From contig JAQULP010000009.1 of NCBI GenBank assembly GCA_028718525.1, positions 1-64,000 on the forward strand: a DNA stretch of 64,000 bases, written 5' to 3'. The DNA comes from Sulfuricurvum sp. Its GTDB lineage: Bacteria > Campylobacterota > Campylobacteria > Campylobacterales > Sulfurimonadaceae. Below are positions 18,750-28,495 of this stretch, piece by piece. A program made the translations under genes and the position numbers. Every line of letters starts with the position of its first letter. Positions within the stretch are counted from its first letter, which is position 1. The notes under the pieces were generated by a model that saw nothing but the letters and a program-made list of their open reading frames with translations, made no database searches and was not told the DNA's origin.

Positions 18750-19248
18750 AAATCCCGGTACTAAATGGCCTGTTATTATTGCTTTGTCAATTGCAGGTGT
18801 TGTCGGTATGTCAATAATGACAATTAAAATTGCTTCAAAAAACCCTGTGGAAATGTCAGATTACGGGATGCAAAGCTATCACGAGTATGATGCAGACGTC
18901 AATAAAATTATCGCATCTAAAATTGAATTTGATAAACGGTACGAATTGTCTTTTCTTACACCGCAAATTACCGAAAAAGAGGCAATTGTAACCTACAAGG
19001 TTACCGACAAAGAGGGTAAAGCTGTAAACGACGCTGTTATTGAGGCTCTTTTCACCCGTCCTGATATGAATCAGTATGATATTAATCTTTCCAATCCTGT
19101 CATTAAAGATGGGGTATACACTTTCAGTCCGGTAGACCTTCCTAAAGCCGGACGATGGGATATCATGGCAAAAGTTACAATCGGAGACGTTCAACGGTAT
19201 TTTAATCTTAAAACCGATACACGTAACCCCCAAACGATCGAATTTTAA
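18742..19248 (+). CDS. FixH-like cbb3 oxidase accessory protein
   Basis: 168 residues when started at the ATG at 18742 (MFKNPGTKWP), which gives one membrane helix at about 9-30 and a periplasmic immunoglobulin-like domain. The segments MSDYGMQSYHEYD and LPKAGRWDIMAKVT are typical of FixH-family proteins, which assist copper delivery and maturation of cbb3 oxidase. The frame is open further upstream, but that part overlaps the previous gene. It is the last gene of the cco cluster. Confidence 0.78.
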   Translation: MFKNPGTKWPVIIALSIAGVVGMSIMTIKIASKNPVEMSDYGMQSYHEYDADVNKIIASKIEFDKRYELSFLTPQITEKEAIVTYKVTDKEGKAVNDAVIEALFTRPDMNQYDINLSNPVIKDGVYTFSPVDLPKAGRWDIMAKVTIGDVQRYFNLKTDTRNPQTIEF

Positions 19249-19261
19249 ACTTTCGAAAGTT
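19248..19261 (+). terminator. Hairpin at the end of the cco operon
   Basis: AACTTTCGAAAGTT is a perfect 14-base palindrome starting at the last base of the fixH stop and followed by the pyrimidine-rich CATCTCTTTTCTTCC. It may end the transcript, although the loop would be tight. Confidence 0.4.
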
Positions 19262-19373
19262 CATCTCTTTTCTTCCTCCCCTTTAGGGGAAATCAACTAC
19301 AATTATTTAAATCAAATTACCTTGCAATCTGTTCAGCTTGGAAATTAACAATGGAAAATTAGGAATATATTGA

Positions 19374-21716
19374 ATGAAAAGAGAATGCATTGTTTATCCA
19401 ACAGCAAGGTGTATACGTGAAGCCGTTGCGGCATCGAACGAGAGTTTTTTACCCCATATGATGACTATGGGGGAGTTCCTCTCACGATCATGTGTTGCAA
19501 GCGGAAAAATAACTCCAGATGAAGATCTGCGCCTTTTAGCAATGCATGAAGCGTCGAATTTTTCCGGATTTGCGGCTTTGAATATTGAGCGAAATTTTTT
19601 TACCTTTATTCAAAACTCAGAGTATTTATTTCGATTTTTTGAAGAGTTAAGTTCCGAAGAAGTCTCTGTAGAGAGGTTACAATCGGTTGATGTATACGGT
19701 GAATATGAAGAACACATCGCTATCCTTATCCGCTTGCGTGAATTTTACAGGGAAATATGTCATCGTGAGGGATGGGCAGACATTATATTCAAAACGGAGA
19801 ATATGGTTCTCCAGCACGATTTTTTACGCAATTTCAATCGGATCACCCTTGTAATTGAAGGGTACCTGTCACGGTATGAAATTTCACTGTTGCGAGAGTG
19901 CACTGCCGTCTTAGAGGTGGTATTGCTCTATAACACGACCCCGTATAATCGAAAAATGACGGATCGTTTTAGTGAAATGGGATTTGCACTCAAAGAAGGG
20001 ATCGGATATCGCCTATCTTTGAACAAGATTGAAATCATCAGTCAGAGCCCTTTAAGTATCAATCGGAACGTCACCTGTGGACTTTTTCATACGAAGCTGG
20101 CACAAATCGGGTTTATTAAAACAACGATTGAAAAATACGTAAATGAGGGCATTGCACCCGAGAAGATAGCTGTGGTATTGCCGGATGAAAATTTTGCAGC
20201 CATGCTTAAAGAATTCGATACAGAAAAAAATTTTAACTTTGCTATGGGGGAACCTTTTGAAAACTGTACCCTTTATCGGCAGTTGGAAAGCATAGTACTT
20301 TATATGGATGAGGCGAATGTTCTCAATAAGGCGCGTATCCATAATGTTGCGTCGACATTAATGGAATGGTTTAAATCTCATTATCACCAAAAGTTTCACT
20401 TTAACCAATTGGAAACTTTGGTCGGGTTGTTGGATGATTCTGAAGAGGAGACGATAGAAATAGTTCGGGAAGAACTCCAAAGATTTGGCCATCTTGCGCA
20501 TGCCTTGGAACAAATGGATTTTAGAGCGGTCTTTCGGATATTTATGAATCGGCTTCGACAACAGAGTATTGACGATACACGGGGAGGAAAAATCACGGTT
20601 ATGGGGCTGTTAGAGACAAGAGGTGTGGCCTACGACGGGGTTATCATCGTTGATTTTAATGAAGGTTATGTGCCGCATAAGAGTGAAAAAGATCTTTTTT
20701 TAAACACCAAAACACGTGAGTATGCAGGATTACCGAGCACGCATGACCGTGAATCACTGCAAAAACATTATTATTCGATGCTCTTTAACCGGGCCCAAAA
20801 AGTAGCTATCGGGTGTGTTCAAAATTCCGAATCGGTTCCGTCACGATTTTTATTGCAACTGGGGATTAAAAGTACCCCGTCTCTTTATCGATATGAGGAG
20901 GTATTGTTTCCTGCTGTGAGTTTTAGAGAGCGGAAGGTGACGACGATCGAAGGGGAATACGATTTTACGCAACATCCGCTATCGGCCAGCGGGCTAAAAA
21001 GCTTTTTAACCTGTAAGAGACAGTATTACTTCCGTTATATAGAACATCTACGTGATCATGAACGGCCGCGTGATCTGTCACAGGAACGGGATATCGGTAA
21101 TGAACTTCATGCTGCACTGGAACAAATCTACAAAGAAAGAGAAAAATTTGATTCAGCCTCTGAGATCAAAGAAAATCTCCGGTCCTTATGGGAAAAAGAG
21201 CTCTCAAAGGATCCTCTGGAGAGACATATGAAACGGCTGTGGATCGATAAACTCGATCCTTTTTATCTTCATGAAGCTTACCGTTTTGCTTCAGGGATAA
21301 AAGTTTTAGAGACTGAAAAGGAGATGAGGGTCCAGGTGGAAGGGATAACGTTAAACGGACGTATTGACCGGATAGACGAACATCATGGAGAGATAGAAAT
21401 TATCGATTATAAAAGCGGAAAATTTCCGGATACTGCGAAAGAACCAAAAGAGAGCGATGTCGATTATCAGCTCAGTATTTATGCGCTAATGTGTCACGGA
21501 ATGGGAAATGTTATCCGTTGCGGCTATTATGATCTTGCTAAAGGGGAACTCAAATTTGAGCAGTTCCTTGAAGCAAAAACGGGGAAACTTCGAGAAATAC
21601 TGGCCGAAATGGCATCTCGGAAAATGTGGAGCTGGGAGATGTGCGAAGATTTAAGCCGGTGTCGGATTTGTCCCTATATCTATCTTTGTCATCGGGAGGT
21701 TATGCGTGGAATTTAA
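19374..21716 (+). CDS. addB: AddB-type nuclease subunit of the AddAB recombination complex
   Basis: 780 residues. The N-terminal part is an inactivated helicase-like region. The C-terminal third is a PD-(D/E)XK nuclease with GRIDRIDE and EIIDYKSGK. Four cysteines that bind an iron-sulfur cluster in AddB proteins are present: Cys547 in SFLTCKRQYYF, and Cys763, Cys766 and Cys772 in CRICPYIYLC. With AddA it resects double-strand breaks for RecA loading. The two are adjacent and overlap by 11 bases here; in Helicobacter they are, as I recall, apart. Confidence 0.88.
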   Translation: MKRECIVYPTARCIREAVAASNESFLPHMMTMGEFLSRSCVASGKITPDEDLRLLAMHEASNFSGFAALNIERNFFTFIQNSEYLFRFFEELSSEEVSVERLQSVDVYGEYEEHIAILIRLREFYREICHREGWADIIFKTENMVLQHDFLRNFNRITLVIEGYLSRYEISLLRECTAVLEVVLLYNTTPYNRKMTDRFSEMGFALKEGIGYRLSLNKIEIISQSPLSINRNVTCGLFHTKLAQIGFIKTTIEKYVNEGIAPEKIAVVLPDENFAAMLKEFDTEKNFNFAMGEPFENCTLYRQLESIVLYMDEANVLNKARIHNVASTLMEWFKSHYHQKFHFNQLETLVGLLDDSEEETIEIVREELQRFGHLAHALEQMDFRAVFRIFMNRLRQQSIDDTRGGKITVMGLLETRGVAYDGVIIVDFNEGYVPHKSEKDLFLNTKTREYAGLPSTHDRESLQKHYYSMLFNRAQKVAIGCVQNSESVPSRFLLQLGIKSTPSLYRYEEVLFPAVSFRERKVTTIEGEYDFTQHPLSASGLKSFLTCKRQYYFRYIEHLRDHERPRDLSQERDIGNELHAALEQIYKEREKFDSASEIKENLRSLWEKELSKDPLERHMKRLWIDKLDPFYLHEAYRFASGIKVLETEKEMRVQVEGITLNGRIDRIDEHHGEIEIIDYKSGKFPDTAKEPKESDVDYQLSIYALMCHGMGNVIRCGYYDLAKGELKFEQFLEAKTGKLREILAEMASRKMWSWEMCEDLSRCRICPYIYLCHREVMRGI

Positions 21717-24408
21717 CCCTTTTTTGGCATATGAGGCAAGTGCGGGGAGCGGCAAGACCTTTAACCTTGTTGTCCGATACCTAAGCTTGTTGTTTATGGG
21801 GGAGAACCCGTCATCCATCATAGCCTTAACCTTTACCAACAAAGCAGCCAATGAGATGCTTGAACGGATCATCATTACACTCGAAACGTTGCCGACACGG
21901 GGTGAACTGGCGCAAATTGCGCGCCTTAGCGGTATCGATGAAAGTAGATTATTGGAAGAACGCCCAAAGATACTCTCCCGCTTTTTACGTTCAGATATCC
22001 AAATTTCAACTATTGACAAGTTTTTTGGACGTATTTTACGAAAATTTGCATTGAATGCAGGGCTTATGCCTACATTTAAAACGATTCAAAGACAGCATGA
22101 AACGAAACTATTGGAACGTTTTTTGAATGAAGTAGAAGTTTCCCGTGCGCAAGGGGCTCTGATCCATTTATCTCTTTTGAGCGACAAGCGGCTGAGTGAT
22201 TTGTTTGAGCTGCTTTCGGCCCTGTACTCCAAATATAAAGAACTCAATCTAGAGAGATATGAAACGATTGAGATACCGGTAGACATACGGGATCAAATCA
22301 TGGAGTGTGCCAAAGAACTTTCACTCTTGGTAAACATGTATCCGCTCAGTGATCGGGCACGAAAAACTATGCAGTTTGATAGCTACGATGATCTATTGGG
22401 CAAAACATGGCTCTTGAAACCGAGTTTGGAGTATTGGGATTTTAAAAAAATTTACCAACCTAAAATGGATGAGTTGCTCCATGAATTGCAACATAAAATA
22501 TCTTTGCAGATGCGTCGTCGGGAAGTGCTCTATTTTAAAGAGCTGTTTTCCATACTGAAACTTTATATCAGAAGTCGTCAATCAATGGCCGTACAGAGTA
22601 ATGAGCTCAGCTTCGATGACATTACCCTTAATGTCCATACGCTGCTTAGGGAAAAATTAGAGAGTGAATTTCTCTATTTTAGGCTGGATTCACGTCTTAA
22701 ACATCTCTTGCTGGATGAATTTCAGGACACCAGTGTTATTCAGTTTGATATCCTGCGCCCGCTGATCGAAGAGATCCGTTCGGGGGTGGGTGTTAATGAA
22801 GGGGGGAGCTTCTTTTTTGTCGGTGATGTTAAGCAATCGATATACCGATTTCGAGGAGGGGTAAGCGCACTGTTTCATCAGGTTGCCGAGTTGTTTGATG
22901 TTCAAGTGGAACCGTTGAAAATAAACTATCGCTCACGCAGCGAGATAGTAGAGTTTGTAAATCGATCCTTCGAAGGGAAAATTAAAGGCTATACCCCCCA
23001 GCAGAGTCCGCCACATTTGAGTGGAGGATACGTTGAGGTCATGAATACCGATGATCTTCTCCTAACCTTAAATGAACGTATCGCCTCATTGATTGCCCAA
23101 GGGGTAGTCCCCGAAGATATTGCTGTTTTGACTGCGACCAACAAAGATGGAAGTGCGGTTGAAGAAACATTGGGTGCTCACGGATATGATGTGGTTACCG
23201 AAACGACCGCGCGGTTGATCGCGCAACGCAGTGTACGTGCCATTATTGAATATTTGCGTTATTGCTATTTCGGAGAACCGATTTATCGATTTAATTGTGC
23301 CGCATTGCTTGGACGGGAGCCGGATAAGATTATTCGGATGAAGGCGGATGCATTGATTAGCGCTGTGATCTCATTTGTTAAGCAATTTGAAATTGCCGAT
23401 AAAAGCGCCATGATGTTTATCGAGGTATTACACGGATATCGTGATCTTGAAGAGGTGGTTTTTGAATGTGAACGTTTGGAAACCTCTTCGCCTCAGAGTG
23501 ATCTCAAGGGGATACGTATCATGACGGTTCATAAGTCAAAGGGGCTGGAGTTTGAACATGTCATTGTCTTGGACAGGCTCGGAATGGCACGATCGCACAA
23601 TGACGCGATTGTTTATGAATATGAGGGGGCGCAACTAAAAGGGATGCACTATCGCATTAAAAATCGTGAAATTTTTGATGAAAACTATGCGAAAGCCCTT
23701 GAATCGGAGAAAAAAGCATCCGATGAGGATCAGCTAAACGCCCTGTATGTAGCATTGACACGAGCGGTTGAATCGCTCAGTGTCATTGCAAAAAGCAAAA
23801 ATTCATGGTTTGACCCTTTGGAACTTGTTGCCTTTAGCAAGGGGAATTTGGAAGTCAAATTGCATGAACCTGAGGTACTTTCCACAGCTAAAGCGATAGA
23901 CTTCAAAGCCCTCCAATTTGGCCGCCAGGAAGAGACGCTTAGCTCACCCAAAGAGGAATCGTACGATTATCGGGCCGTGCAGTTTGGACTGGCATTACAC
24001 TATACCCTGGAAATGATGGGAGATTTTAACCGTGCATCGTTGGAGATCGCTATCGAATCGATGCGCAATCGCTACGGTTCAGTATTGCAAGCAGGTGCAA
24101 TTGTCCAGATTGAAAAAAGGGTGGAGCGGCTAATAGATGATACAACATTCCAATCGCTGACTCAGGGGAGATTATACAAAGAACAGATGATACGCCATAA
24201 AGGAAATATAGGGGTGATCGATTTGTTGATAGAGCAAGAGGCGGGGTGGATAATTATCGATTATAAAAGCGGACGGGAAGAGGAAATGAAACATCAAGAA
24301 CAAGTCAACCGTTATTGCGATGCGATACGCTCTTCAACAGGGTGTTTGACAGAGGGATATATCTGTTATCTTCTTGAAGATCGGATAGAATGGGTAAAGT
24401 GCTTATAG
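21706..24408 (+). CDS. addA: AddA-type helicase-nuclease subunit
   Basis: 900 residues, a UvrD/Rep-family helicase fused to a RecB-type nuclease. Walker A ASAGSGKT is at residues 11-18. Other helicase motifs seen are LLLDEFQDTS (II), VGDVKQSIYRFRGG (III), MTVHKSKGLEFEHVIV (V) and LYVALTRAVESL (VI). The C-terminal nuclease shows GVIDLLIE and WIIIDYKSG. Start is a GTG at 21706, inside the end of addB, preceded by GGGAGG. It unwinds and degrades broken DNA ends together with AddB. Confidence 0.93.
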   Translation: MEFNPFLAYEASAGSGKTFNLVVRYLSLLFMGENPSSIIALTFTNKAANEMLERIIITLETLPTRGELAQIARLSGIDESRLLEERPKILSRFLRSDIQISTIDKFFGRILRKFALNAGLMPTFKTIQRQHETKLLERFLNEVEVSRAQGALIHLSLLSDKRLSDLFELLSALYSKYKELNLERYETIEIPVDIRDQIMECAKELSLLVNMYPLSDRARKTMQFDSYDDLLGKTWLLKPSLEYWDFKKIYQPKMDELLHELQHKISLQMRRREVLYFKELFSILKLYIRSRQSMAVQSNELSFDDITLNVHTLLREKLESEFLYFRLDSRLKHLLLDEFQDTSVIQFDILRPLIEEIRSGVGVNEGGSFFFVGDVKQSIYRFRGGVSALFHQVAELFDVQVEPLKINYRSRSEIVEFVNRSFEGKIKGYTPQQSPPHLSGGYVEVMNTDDLLLTLNERIASLIAQGVVPEDIAVLTATNKDGSAVEETLGAHGYDVVTETTARLIAQRSVRAIIEYLRYCYFGEPIYRFNCAALLGREPDKIIRMKADALISAVISFVKQFEIADKSAMMFIEVLHGYRDLEEVVFECERLETSSPQSDLKGIRIMTVHKSKGLEFEHVIVLDRLGMARSHNDAIVYEYEGAQLKGMHYRIKNREIFDENYAKALESEKKASDEDQLNALYVALTRAVESLSVIAKSKNSWFDPLELVAFSKGNLEVKLHEPEVLSTAKAIDFKALQFGRQEETLSSPKEESYDYRAVQFGLALHYTLEMMGDFNRASLEIAIESMRNRYGSVLQAGAIVQIEKRVERLIDDTTFQSLTQGRLYKEQMIRHKGNIGVIDLLIEQEAGWIIIDYKSGREEEMKHQEQVNRYCDAIRSSTGCLTEGYICYLLEDRIEWVKCL

Positions 24409-24444
24409 AAAACTTAATTTCAGTAGATTATAAGTTTAAAAGGG

Positions 24445-24450
24445 TACAAT
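24445..24450 (+). promoter_or_regulatory. Probable -10 element of the rplM-rpsI operon
   Basis: TACAAT, preceded by GGG and an A/T-rich stretch, lies 40 bases before the rplM ATG. The Campylobacterota housekeeping sigma factor relies mainly on the -10 element, and no clear -35 box is seen. Confidence 0.4.
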
Positions 24451-24489
24451 TTCGCCACTATTTATAGAGACTTTAAAAGGAGACTCAAG

Positions 24490-24912
24490 ATGAAATTTAC
24501 TAAAATTGCTTCACCTGAGCAAATCGAACGTAAATGGGTTTTGATCGATGCGGAAGGGAAAACATTCGGTCGTATTATGACAGATGTTGCAACTCGTCTT
24601 CGCGGTAAAGACAAACCTTATTTTACCCCAAATATCGACTGTGGTGACTTCGTTGTTATCATTAACGCTGAAAAAGCGATTATCAACGGTGGCGGTAAAG
24701 CGGCTACTAAAACATATCACCGTCACACAGGTTACTTCGGTAACGTAAAAAGTGAAAAATTTACAGAACTTTTGGCTACTAACCCAGAAAAAGTTTTCAA
24801 ACTTGCAGCTCGCGGTATGCTTCCTAAAACAAAATTGGGTCGTGCGATGTTGAAAAAACTCAAAGTCTATGCAGGTGCTGAACACCCACACTCTGCGCAG
24901 ATCGCTAAGTAA
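24490..24912 (+). CDS. rplM: Ribosomal protein uL13
   Basis: 140 residues, normal length, with the characteristic RKWVLIDAEGKTFGR and GMLPKTKLGRAMLKKLKVYAG motifs. A large-subunit protein needed early in 50S assembly. AAAAGGAG precedes the ATG. rpsI follows nine bases later, the universal L13-S9 pair. Confidence 0.98.
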   Translation: MKFTKIASPEQIERKWVLIDAEGKTFGRIMTDVATRLRGKDKPYFTPNIDCGDFVVIINAEKAIINGGGKAATKTYHRHTGYFGNVKSEKFTELLATNPEKVFKLAARGMLPKTKLGRAMLKKLKVYAGAEHPHSAQIAK

Positions 24913-24921
24913 GGATAAATA

Positions 24922-25311
24922 ATGGCAAAAACGTATGCAACCGGAAGAAGAAAATCTTCGATCGCAAAAGTATGGCTTGCTCCGGGTACAGGTAAAATCA
25001 CTGTAAACGGTCTTTCACTTGATGCATGGCTTGGTGGTCTTGAAGCAAAAAAATTGCGTGTTACTCAACCGCTTTCTTTGACTAAACAAGACACATCGGT
25101 AGATATCACTGCTACAACATTGGGTGGTGGTTTCTCAGGACAATCAGATGCACTTCGTCACGGAATTTCCCGTGCTCTTTGCGCATTTGATCCGTCATTC
25201 CGTGCTATCTTGAAACCGTTCGGTATGTTGACTCGTGATGCTCGTATTGTTGAGCGTAAAAAACCGGGTAAACGCAAAGCACGTCGTTCTCCTCAATTCT
25301 CAAAACGTTAA
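24922..25311 (+). CDS. rpsI: Ribosomal protein uS9
   Basis: 129 residues with the start [15 protein letters not shown], the [19 protein letters not shown] core and the basic C-terminal tail [10 protein letters not shown], which reaches the P-site tRNA. Co-transcribed with rplM. A hairpin follows the stop. Confidence 0.98.
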   Translation: MAKTYATGRRKSSIAKVWLAPGTGKITVNGLSLDAWLGGLEAKKLRVTQPLSLTKQDTSVDITATTLGGGFSGQSDALRHGISRALCAFDPSFRAILKPFGMLTRDARIVERKKPGKRKARRSPQFSKR

Positions 25312-25317
25312 TCGTTT

Positions 25318-25337
25318 TTCTCTCCCTGCGGAGAGAA
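25318..25337 (+). terminator. Hairpin after rpsI
   Basis: TTCTCTCC and GGAGAGAA form an eight-base stem with loop CTGC, starting seven bases after the rpsI stop. The downstream run is CCCCTCCCTATTTC, not a good T-tract, so termination efficiency is uncertain. Confidence 0.5.
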
Positions 25338-25466
25338 CCCCTCCCTATTTCACCTTTTTCTTTCCCTTTTAAATTATTCCCGACAATCGTATAATGATTT
25401 TTTTAATGCAATTTTGATCTCCTCAAACTGACCTTTGTGATAACATTTTTATTAAAAAGGTAAAAA

Positions 25467-26198
25467 ATGAAAAATTGGTTAACATCTTTGTGTGTTGCGG
25501 CATGTTTAATGAGCGGCAGCGTTTACGCCGAGGCACATCACGGAGGGGCACACTGGAATTACGACGATCACGGACCGGCTCACTGGGGAGAATTCGGTGA
25601 AACGTGTGCTGCAGGTAAAGCACAATCACCGATTAATATCCTCACCAATCAAACCAGTTCTCTTGAGCCGTCAAAATCGATCACGTTAGCGGAAAGTGTC
25701 AATTCAAATGCATCCATTGCCGACAATGGGCATGCGATTCAAGCAACCATTGATAATGGCGGAAAACTCACGATCGACGGCATTGATTACAAACTTCTTC
25801 AATTCCATTTTCATGGAAAGAGTGAAGAGATGATTGATGGAAAACAGTATGATTTGGTCGCACATATGGTACATAAGAGTGCGGATGGAAATCTTGCGGT
25901 TGTCGCCGTTTTGTTCAATGAGGGGAAAAAAGCGAATCCTATGGTCCAAAAAGTATTGGACAATGTAGGAAAAACGACATCAATTAACCCGTCTGAACTG
26001 CTTCCAAAACAAAATGACCATTATTTTCATTTTATGGGTTCATTGACGACACCTCCTTGCAGTGAAAATGTCAAATGGTATGTCATGAAAGAGGTTCAGA
26101 GTGCAACAAAAGAGCAAATAACGGCTATGCGTCATTACTATGACCATAATTATCGTCCGGTTCAACCGCTTAACGGACGGGCTGTAGAGTCGAAATAA
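25467..26198 (+). CDS. Periplasmic alpha-type carbonic anhydrase
   Basis: 243 residues with a signal peptide (cleavage probably after VYA near residue 22). Family motifs are AQSPINI, NGHA (proton-shuttle histidine) and FHFHGKSEE. Zinc ligands are His114, His116 and His133. The position two before the third ligand is Val131, whereas most alpha enzymes have glutamate there (Glu117 in human CA II), which hydrogen-bonds the zinc histidine. It interconverts carbon dioxide and bicarbonate in the periplasm, helping carbon supply or pH control. The ATG follows AAAAAGGTAAAA. It stands alone between rpsI and the solute-binding gene. Confidence 0.92.
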   Translation: MKNWLTSLCVAACLMSGSVYAEAHHGGAHWNYDDHGPAHWGEFGETCAAGKAQSPINILTNQTSSLEPSKSITLAESVNSNASIADNGHAIQATIDNGGKLTIDGIDYKLLQFHFHGKSEEMIDGKQYDLVAHMVHKSADGNLAVVAVLFNEGKKANPMVQKVLDNVGKTTSINPSELLPKQNDHYFHFMGSLTTPPCSENVKWYVMKEVQSATKEQITAMRHYYDHNYRPVQPLNGRAVESK

Positions 26199-26201
26199 TG
26201 G

Positions 26202-26231
26202 TATAATCTCACCTAAAAATGGGCTGAGATT
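26202..26231 (+). promoter_or_regulatory. Promoter -10 box and overlapping inverted repeat before the solute-binding protein gene
   Basis: TATAAT at 26202-26207 is a perfect -10 box located just after the carbonic anhydrase stop. An inverted repeat, AATCTCA (26205-26211) and TGAGATT (26225-26231), overlaps both this box and the TTG start codon of the next gene. It could be an operator; if transcription starts upstream, it could hide the start codon. Confidence 0.45.
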
Positions 26232-27729
26232 GAAATTTTTACTCCTTTTTATACAAAGTGTCTGGCTTATTGCCTCGACACTTCATCTAAGCGCTTCGTC
26301 TAATCCGGCAAGACTTAATCCTCTTATTGCAACCGATTCGGCAAGTTCGTCTATCGCCAATTTTATCTTCAATTCACTCGTAAAGTACGATGAGAGCGGT
26401 CAAAATATTGTCGGCGATTTGGCCGAATCCTATCGATTCCTCTCTCCTACGGTGATTGAATTTAAATTACGCCAAGGGGTAAAATGGCATGACGGGAAAC
26501 CCTTTAGCGCATCAGATGTCCTTTTTACCTATCAACTCATAAAGTCTCCTAAGACGATAACCCCCTATGCTTCGGATTTCAGAGTGATCAAAGCCGTAAC
26601 AGCGTTGGATGAGCATACGGTGCGCGTTATCTATGAAAAACCCTATTTTAAAGCGTTAGAAATATGGATGATGGGCATTGTCCCACGTCATGTTTTGAGT
26701 CGCGAAAGCGACATCATGGGGAGCCGATTTAACACGGCTCCTATCGGAACCGGCCCTTACAAGCTAAAAAATCTCGAATTTTCAAAACAGATCGTACTGG
26801 AGGCCAACCCGAATTATTTTGAACATCGGCCTAAAATCGATAAAATAGTTTTTCATGTGATCAACGATCCGATGACCCGGTTTCTAATGTTGAAATCGGG
26901 GCAAATCGATATAGACGGCCTTGATCCGATGCAATATGAGCGTCAGTTGGACAAAACGTTTCATCATAATTTTGCGACCTTGGAGCTTCCATCGCATAGC
27001 TATACCTATCTTGGATTTAATTTGAGATTGCAAAAGTTTAAAGATCCTCGTGTGCGTGAAGCGTTATCGTTGGCAATTGATCGAAAAGCATTGATTGATC
27101 TATTGTTTTTACATCACGGTAATATTTGTACGGGCCCGTTTTTACCCGGAAGTAAAGGATTTAACGATCAGGTTAAAGCCCCTATACGCAATCTTGTAAA
27201 AGCAAAACGCCTTCTTAAAGCTGCAGGATACGATGCGAATCACCCTTTGTCATTTGAAATTGCAACCTCGAATTCCAATGCGATTCGTCCTTACGCTGCC
27301 GAAATTTTACAGCGTCAGTTATTGGATATCGGTGTTATTGTAACGTTACGGGTGATGGAGTGGCAGGCATTCTTGAATACGGTTGTCTCTCCGCGAAAAT
27401 TTGATGCGGTGTTGCTGGGATGGTCACTTTCGTTAACCCCTGATCCTTATGCCCTATGGCATTCGGACAGCGATGTCCCCGGCGGATTTAATCTTGTAGG
27501 ATACCATTCGAAACGGACCGACAGGTTGATCGAAAAAATGGAAAGTTCTACCGATCCAGAAAAAATTGCGGCATTGCAGCGTGAAATTTTTGAGTCGATT
27601 ACAAGAGACAATCCCTATTTGTTTCTGGTCATTCCCAATGAAATCAATGTGTACTCTCGAAGTATTTCAGGGATAAAACCGACCATTAACGGAATTTGGG
27701 AAGATTATATTGATTGGGAAAAAAAATGA
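26230..27729 (+). CDS. ABC-type peptide/nickel solute-binding protein (SBP_bac_5)
   Basis: 499 residues, a usual family length, with a signal peptide (about 1-22). Family features are VKWHDGKPFSASDVLFTYQ, PIGTGPYKL and DPRVREALSLAIDRKAL. It binds a peptide, opine or metal complex in the periplasm for an ABC importer; no permease or ATPase gene is adjacent, so the partner lies elsewhere. The start is TTG at 26230, which gives a well-formed signal peptide; no strong ribosome site is evident. The stop overlaps the HAD gene start as ATGA. Confidence 0.85.
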   Translation: MKFLLLFIQSVWLIASTLHLSASSNPARLNPLIATDSASSSIANFIFNSLVKYDESGQNIVGDLAESYRFLSPTVIEFKLRQGVKWHDGKPFSASDVLFTYQLIKSPKTITPYASDFRVIKAVTALDEHTVRVIYEKPYFKALEIWMMGIVPRHVLSRESDIMGSRFNTAPIGTGPYKLKNLEFSKQIVLEANPNYFEHRPKIDKIVFHVINDPMTRFLMLKSGQIDIDGLDPMQYERQLDKTFHHNFATLELPSHSYTYLGFNLRLQKFKDPRVREALSLAIDRKALIDLLFLHHGNICTGPFLPGSKGFNDQVKAPIRNLVKAKRLLKAAGYDANHPLSFEIATSNSNAIRPYAAEILQRQLLDIGVIVTLRVMEWQAFLNTVVSPRKFDAVLLGWSLSLTPDPYALWHSDSDVPGGFNLVGYHSKRTDRLIEKMESSTDPEKIAALQREIFESITRDNPYLFLVIPNEINVYSRSISGIKPTINGIWEDYIDWEKK

Positions 27730-28370
27730 AAAAAATTATTTTATTTGATTTAGACGGCACTTTGATTGATTCAACGGAAGCGATATTAGAGAGTTTCCAC
27801 CATGCTCTTCAAACCCATAATGAGAAGACAGACGTAAGTGATACGGCTATAAAATCGTTGATCGGGCACACCTTAGAAACAATGTTTGAAGGAGTCGGAA
27901 TTGCATCGGGCTCCGTAGATGCTCATGTCGCAACGTATAAAAGTCACTATCGAAAGATTTCGTGTCAAAAGACGCTATTGCTTCCGAATGCGATGGATGC
28001 GGTCAAAGAAGCGGCTGAATTTGCACGTTTGGGGATCGTGACAACGAAAACGGGGATTTATTCCCGAGAATTACTGGAGTACTTTGAAATAATGGACTAT
28101 TTTGAAGTATTAATCGGACGTGAGCATGTTGAAAATCCAAAACCGCATCCTGAACCGATTTTGAAAGCATTGGAAAAGATGGATGGGATGAATATTCCGA
28201 CATGGATGATAGGAGATACCCGCCTTGACATTGAAGCATCACAGCGTGCGGGAATAGAATGTGTTGCCGTTATCAGCGGATATGATAATGAAAAACAATT
28301 AAGAACATTAACAGATACTATAAAACCGGACGCCCTTGAAGCCGTCCGTTATATCGCACGGCGGGGATGA
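27726..28370 (+). CDS. HAD-family phosphatase, phosphoglycolate phosphatase-like
   Basis: 214 residues from the ATG at 27726, which overlaps the preceding stop. The HAD motifs are complete: FDLDGTLID (nucleophile aspartate), IVTTKTG (motif II) and MIGDTRLDIEASQRAG (motifs III and IV with acid residues). An alpha-helical cap follows motif I as in Gph and PpaX. The substrate may be 2-phosphoglycolate or pyrophosphate; not decidable from sequence. Confidence 0.82.
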   Translation: MKKIILFDLDGTLIDSTEAILESFHHALQTHNEKTDVSDTAIKSLIGHTLETMFEGVGIASGSVDAHVATYKSHYRKISCQKTLLLPNAMDAVKEAAEFARLGIVTTKTGIYSRELLEYFEIMDYFEVLIGREHVENPKPHPEPILKALEKMDGMNIPTWMIGDTRLDIEASQRAGIECVAVISGYDNEKQLRTLTDTIKPDALEAVRYIARRG

Positions 28371-28495
28371 AAGTAACACTCCGTCTTTGGTTTTTAAGCT
28401 CGTAAAAGGTGAAAAGCTACATTTAAGAGCAACTTTCATAGAATACGTGTACTGATTAAAATTAAACTTAAAAACTTAAGTCAGAGGGAGAATTC

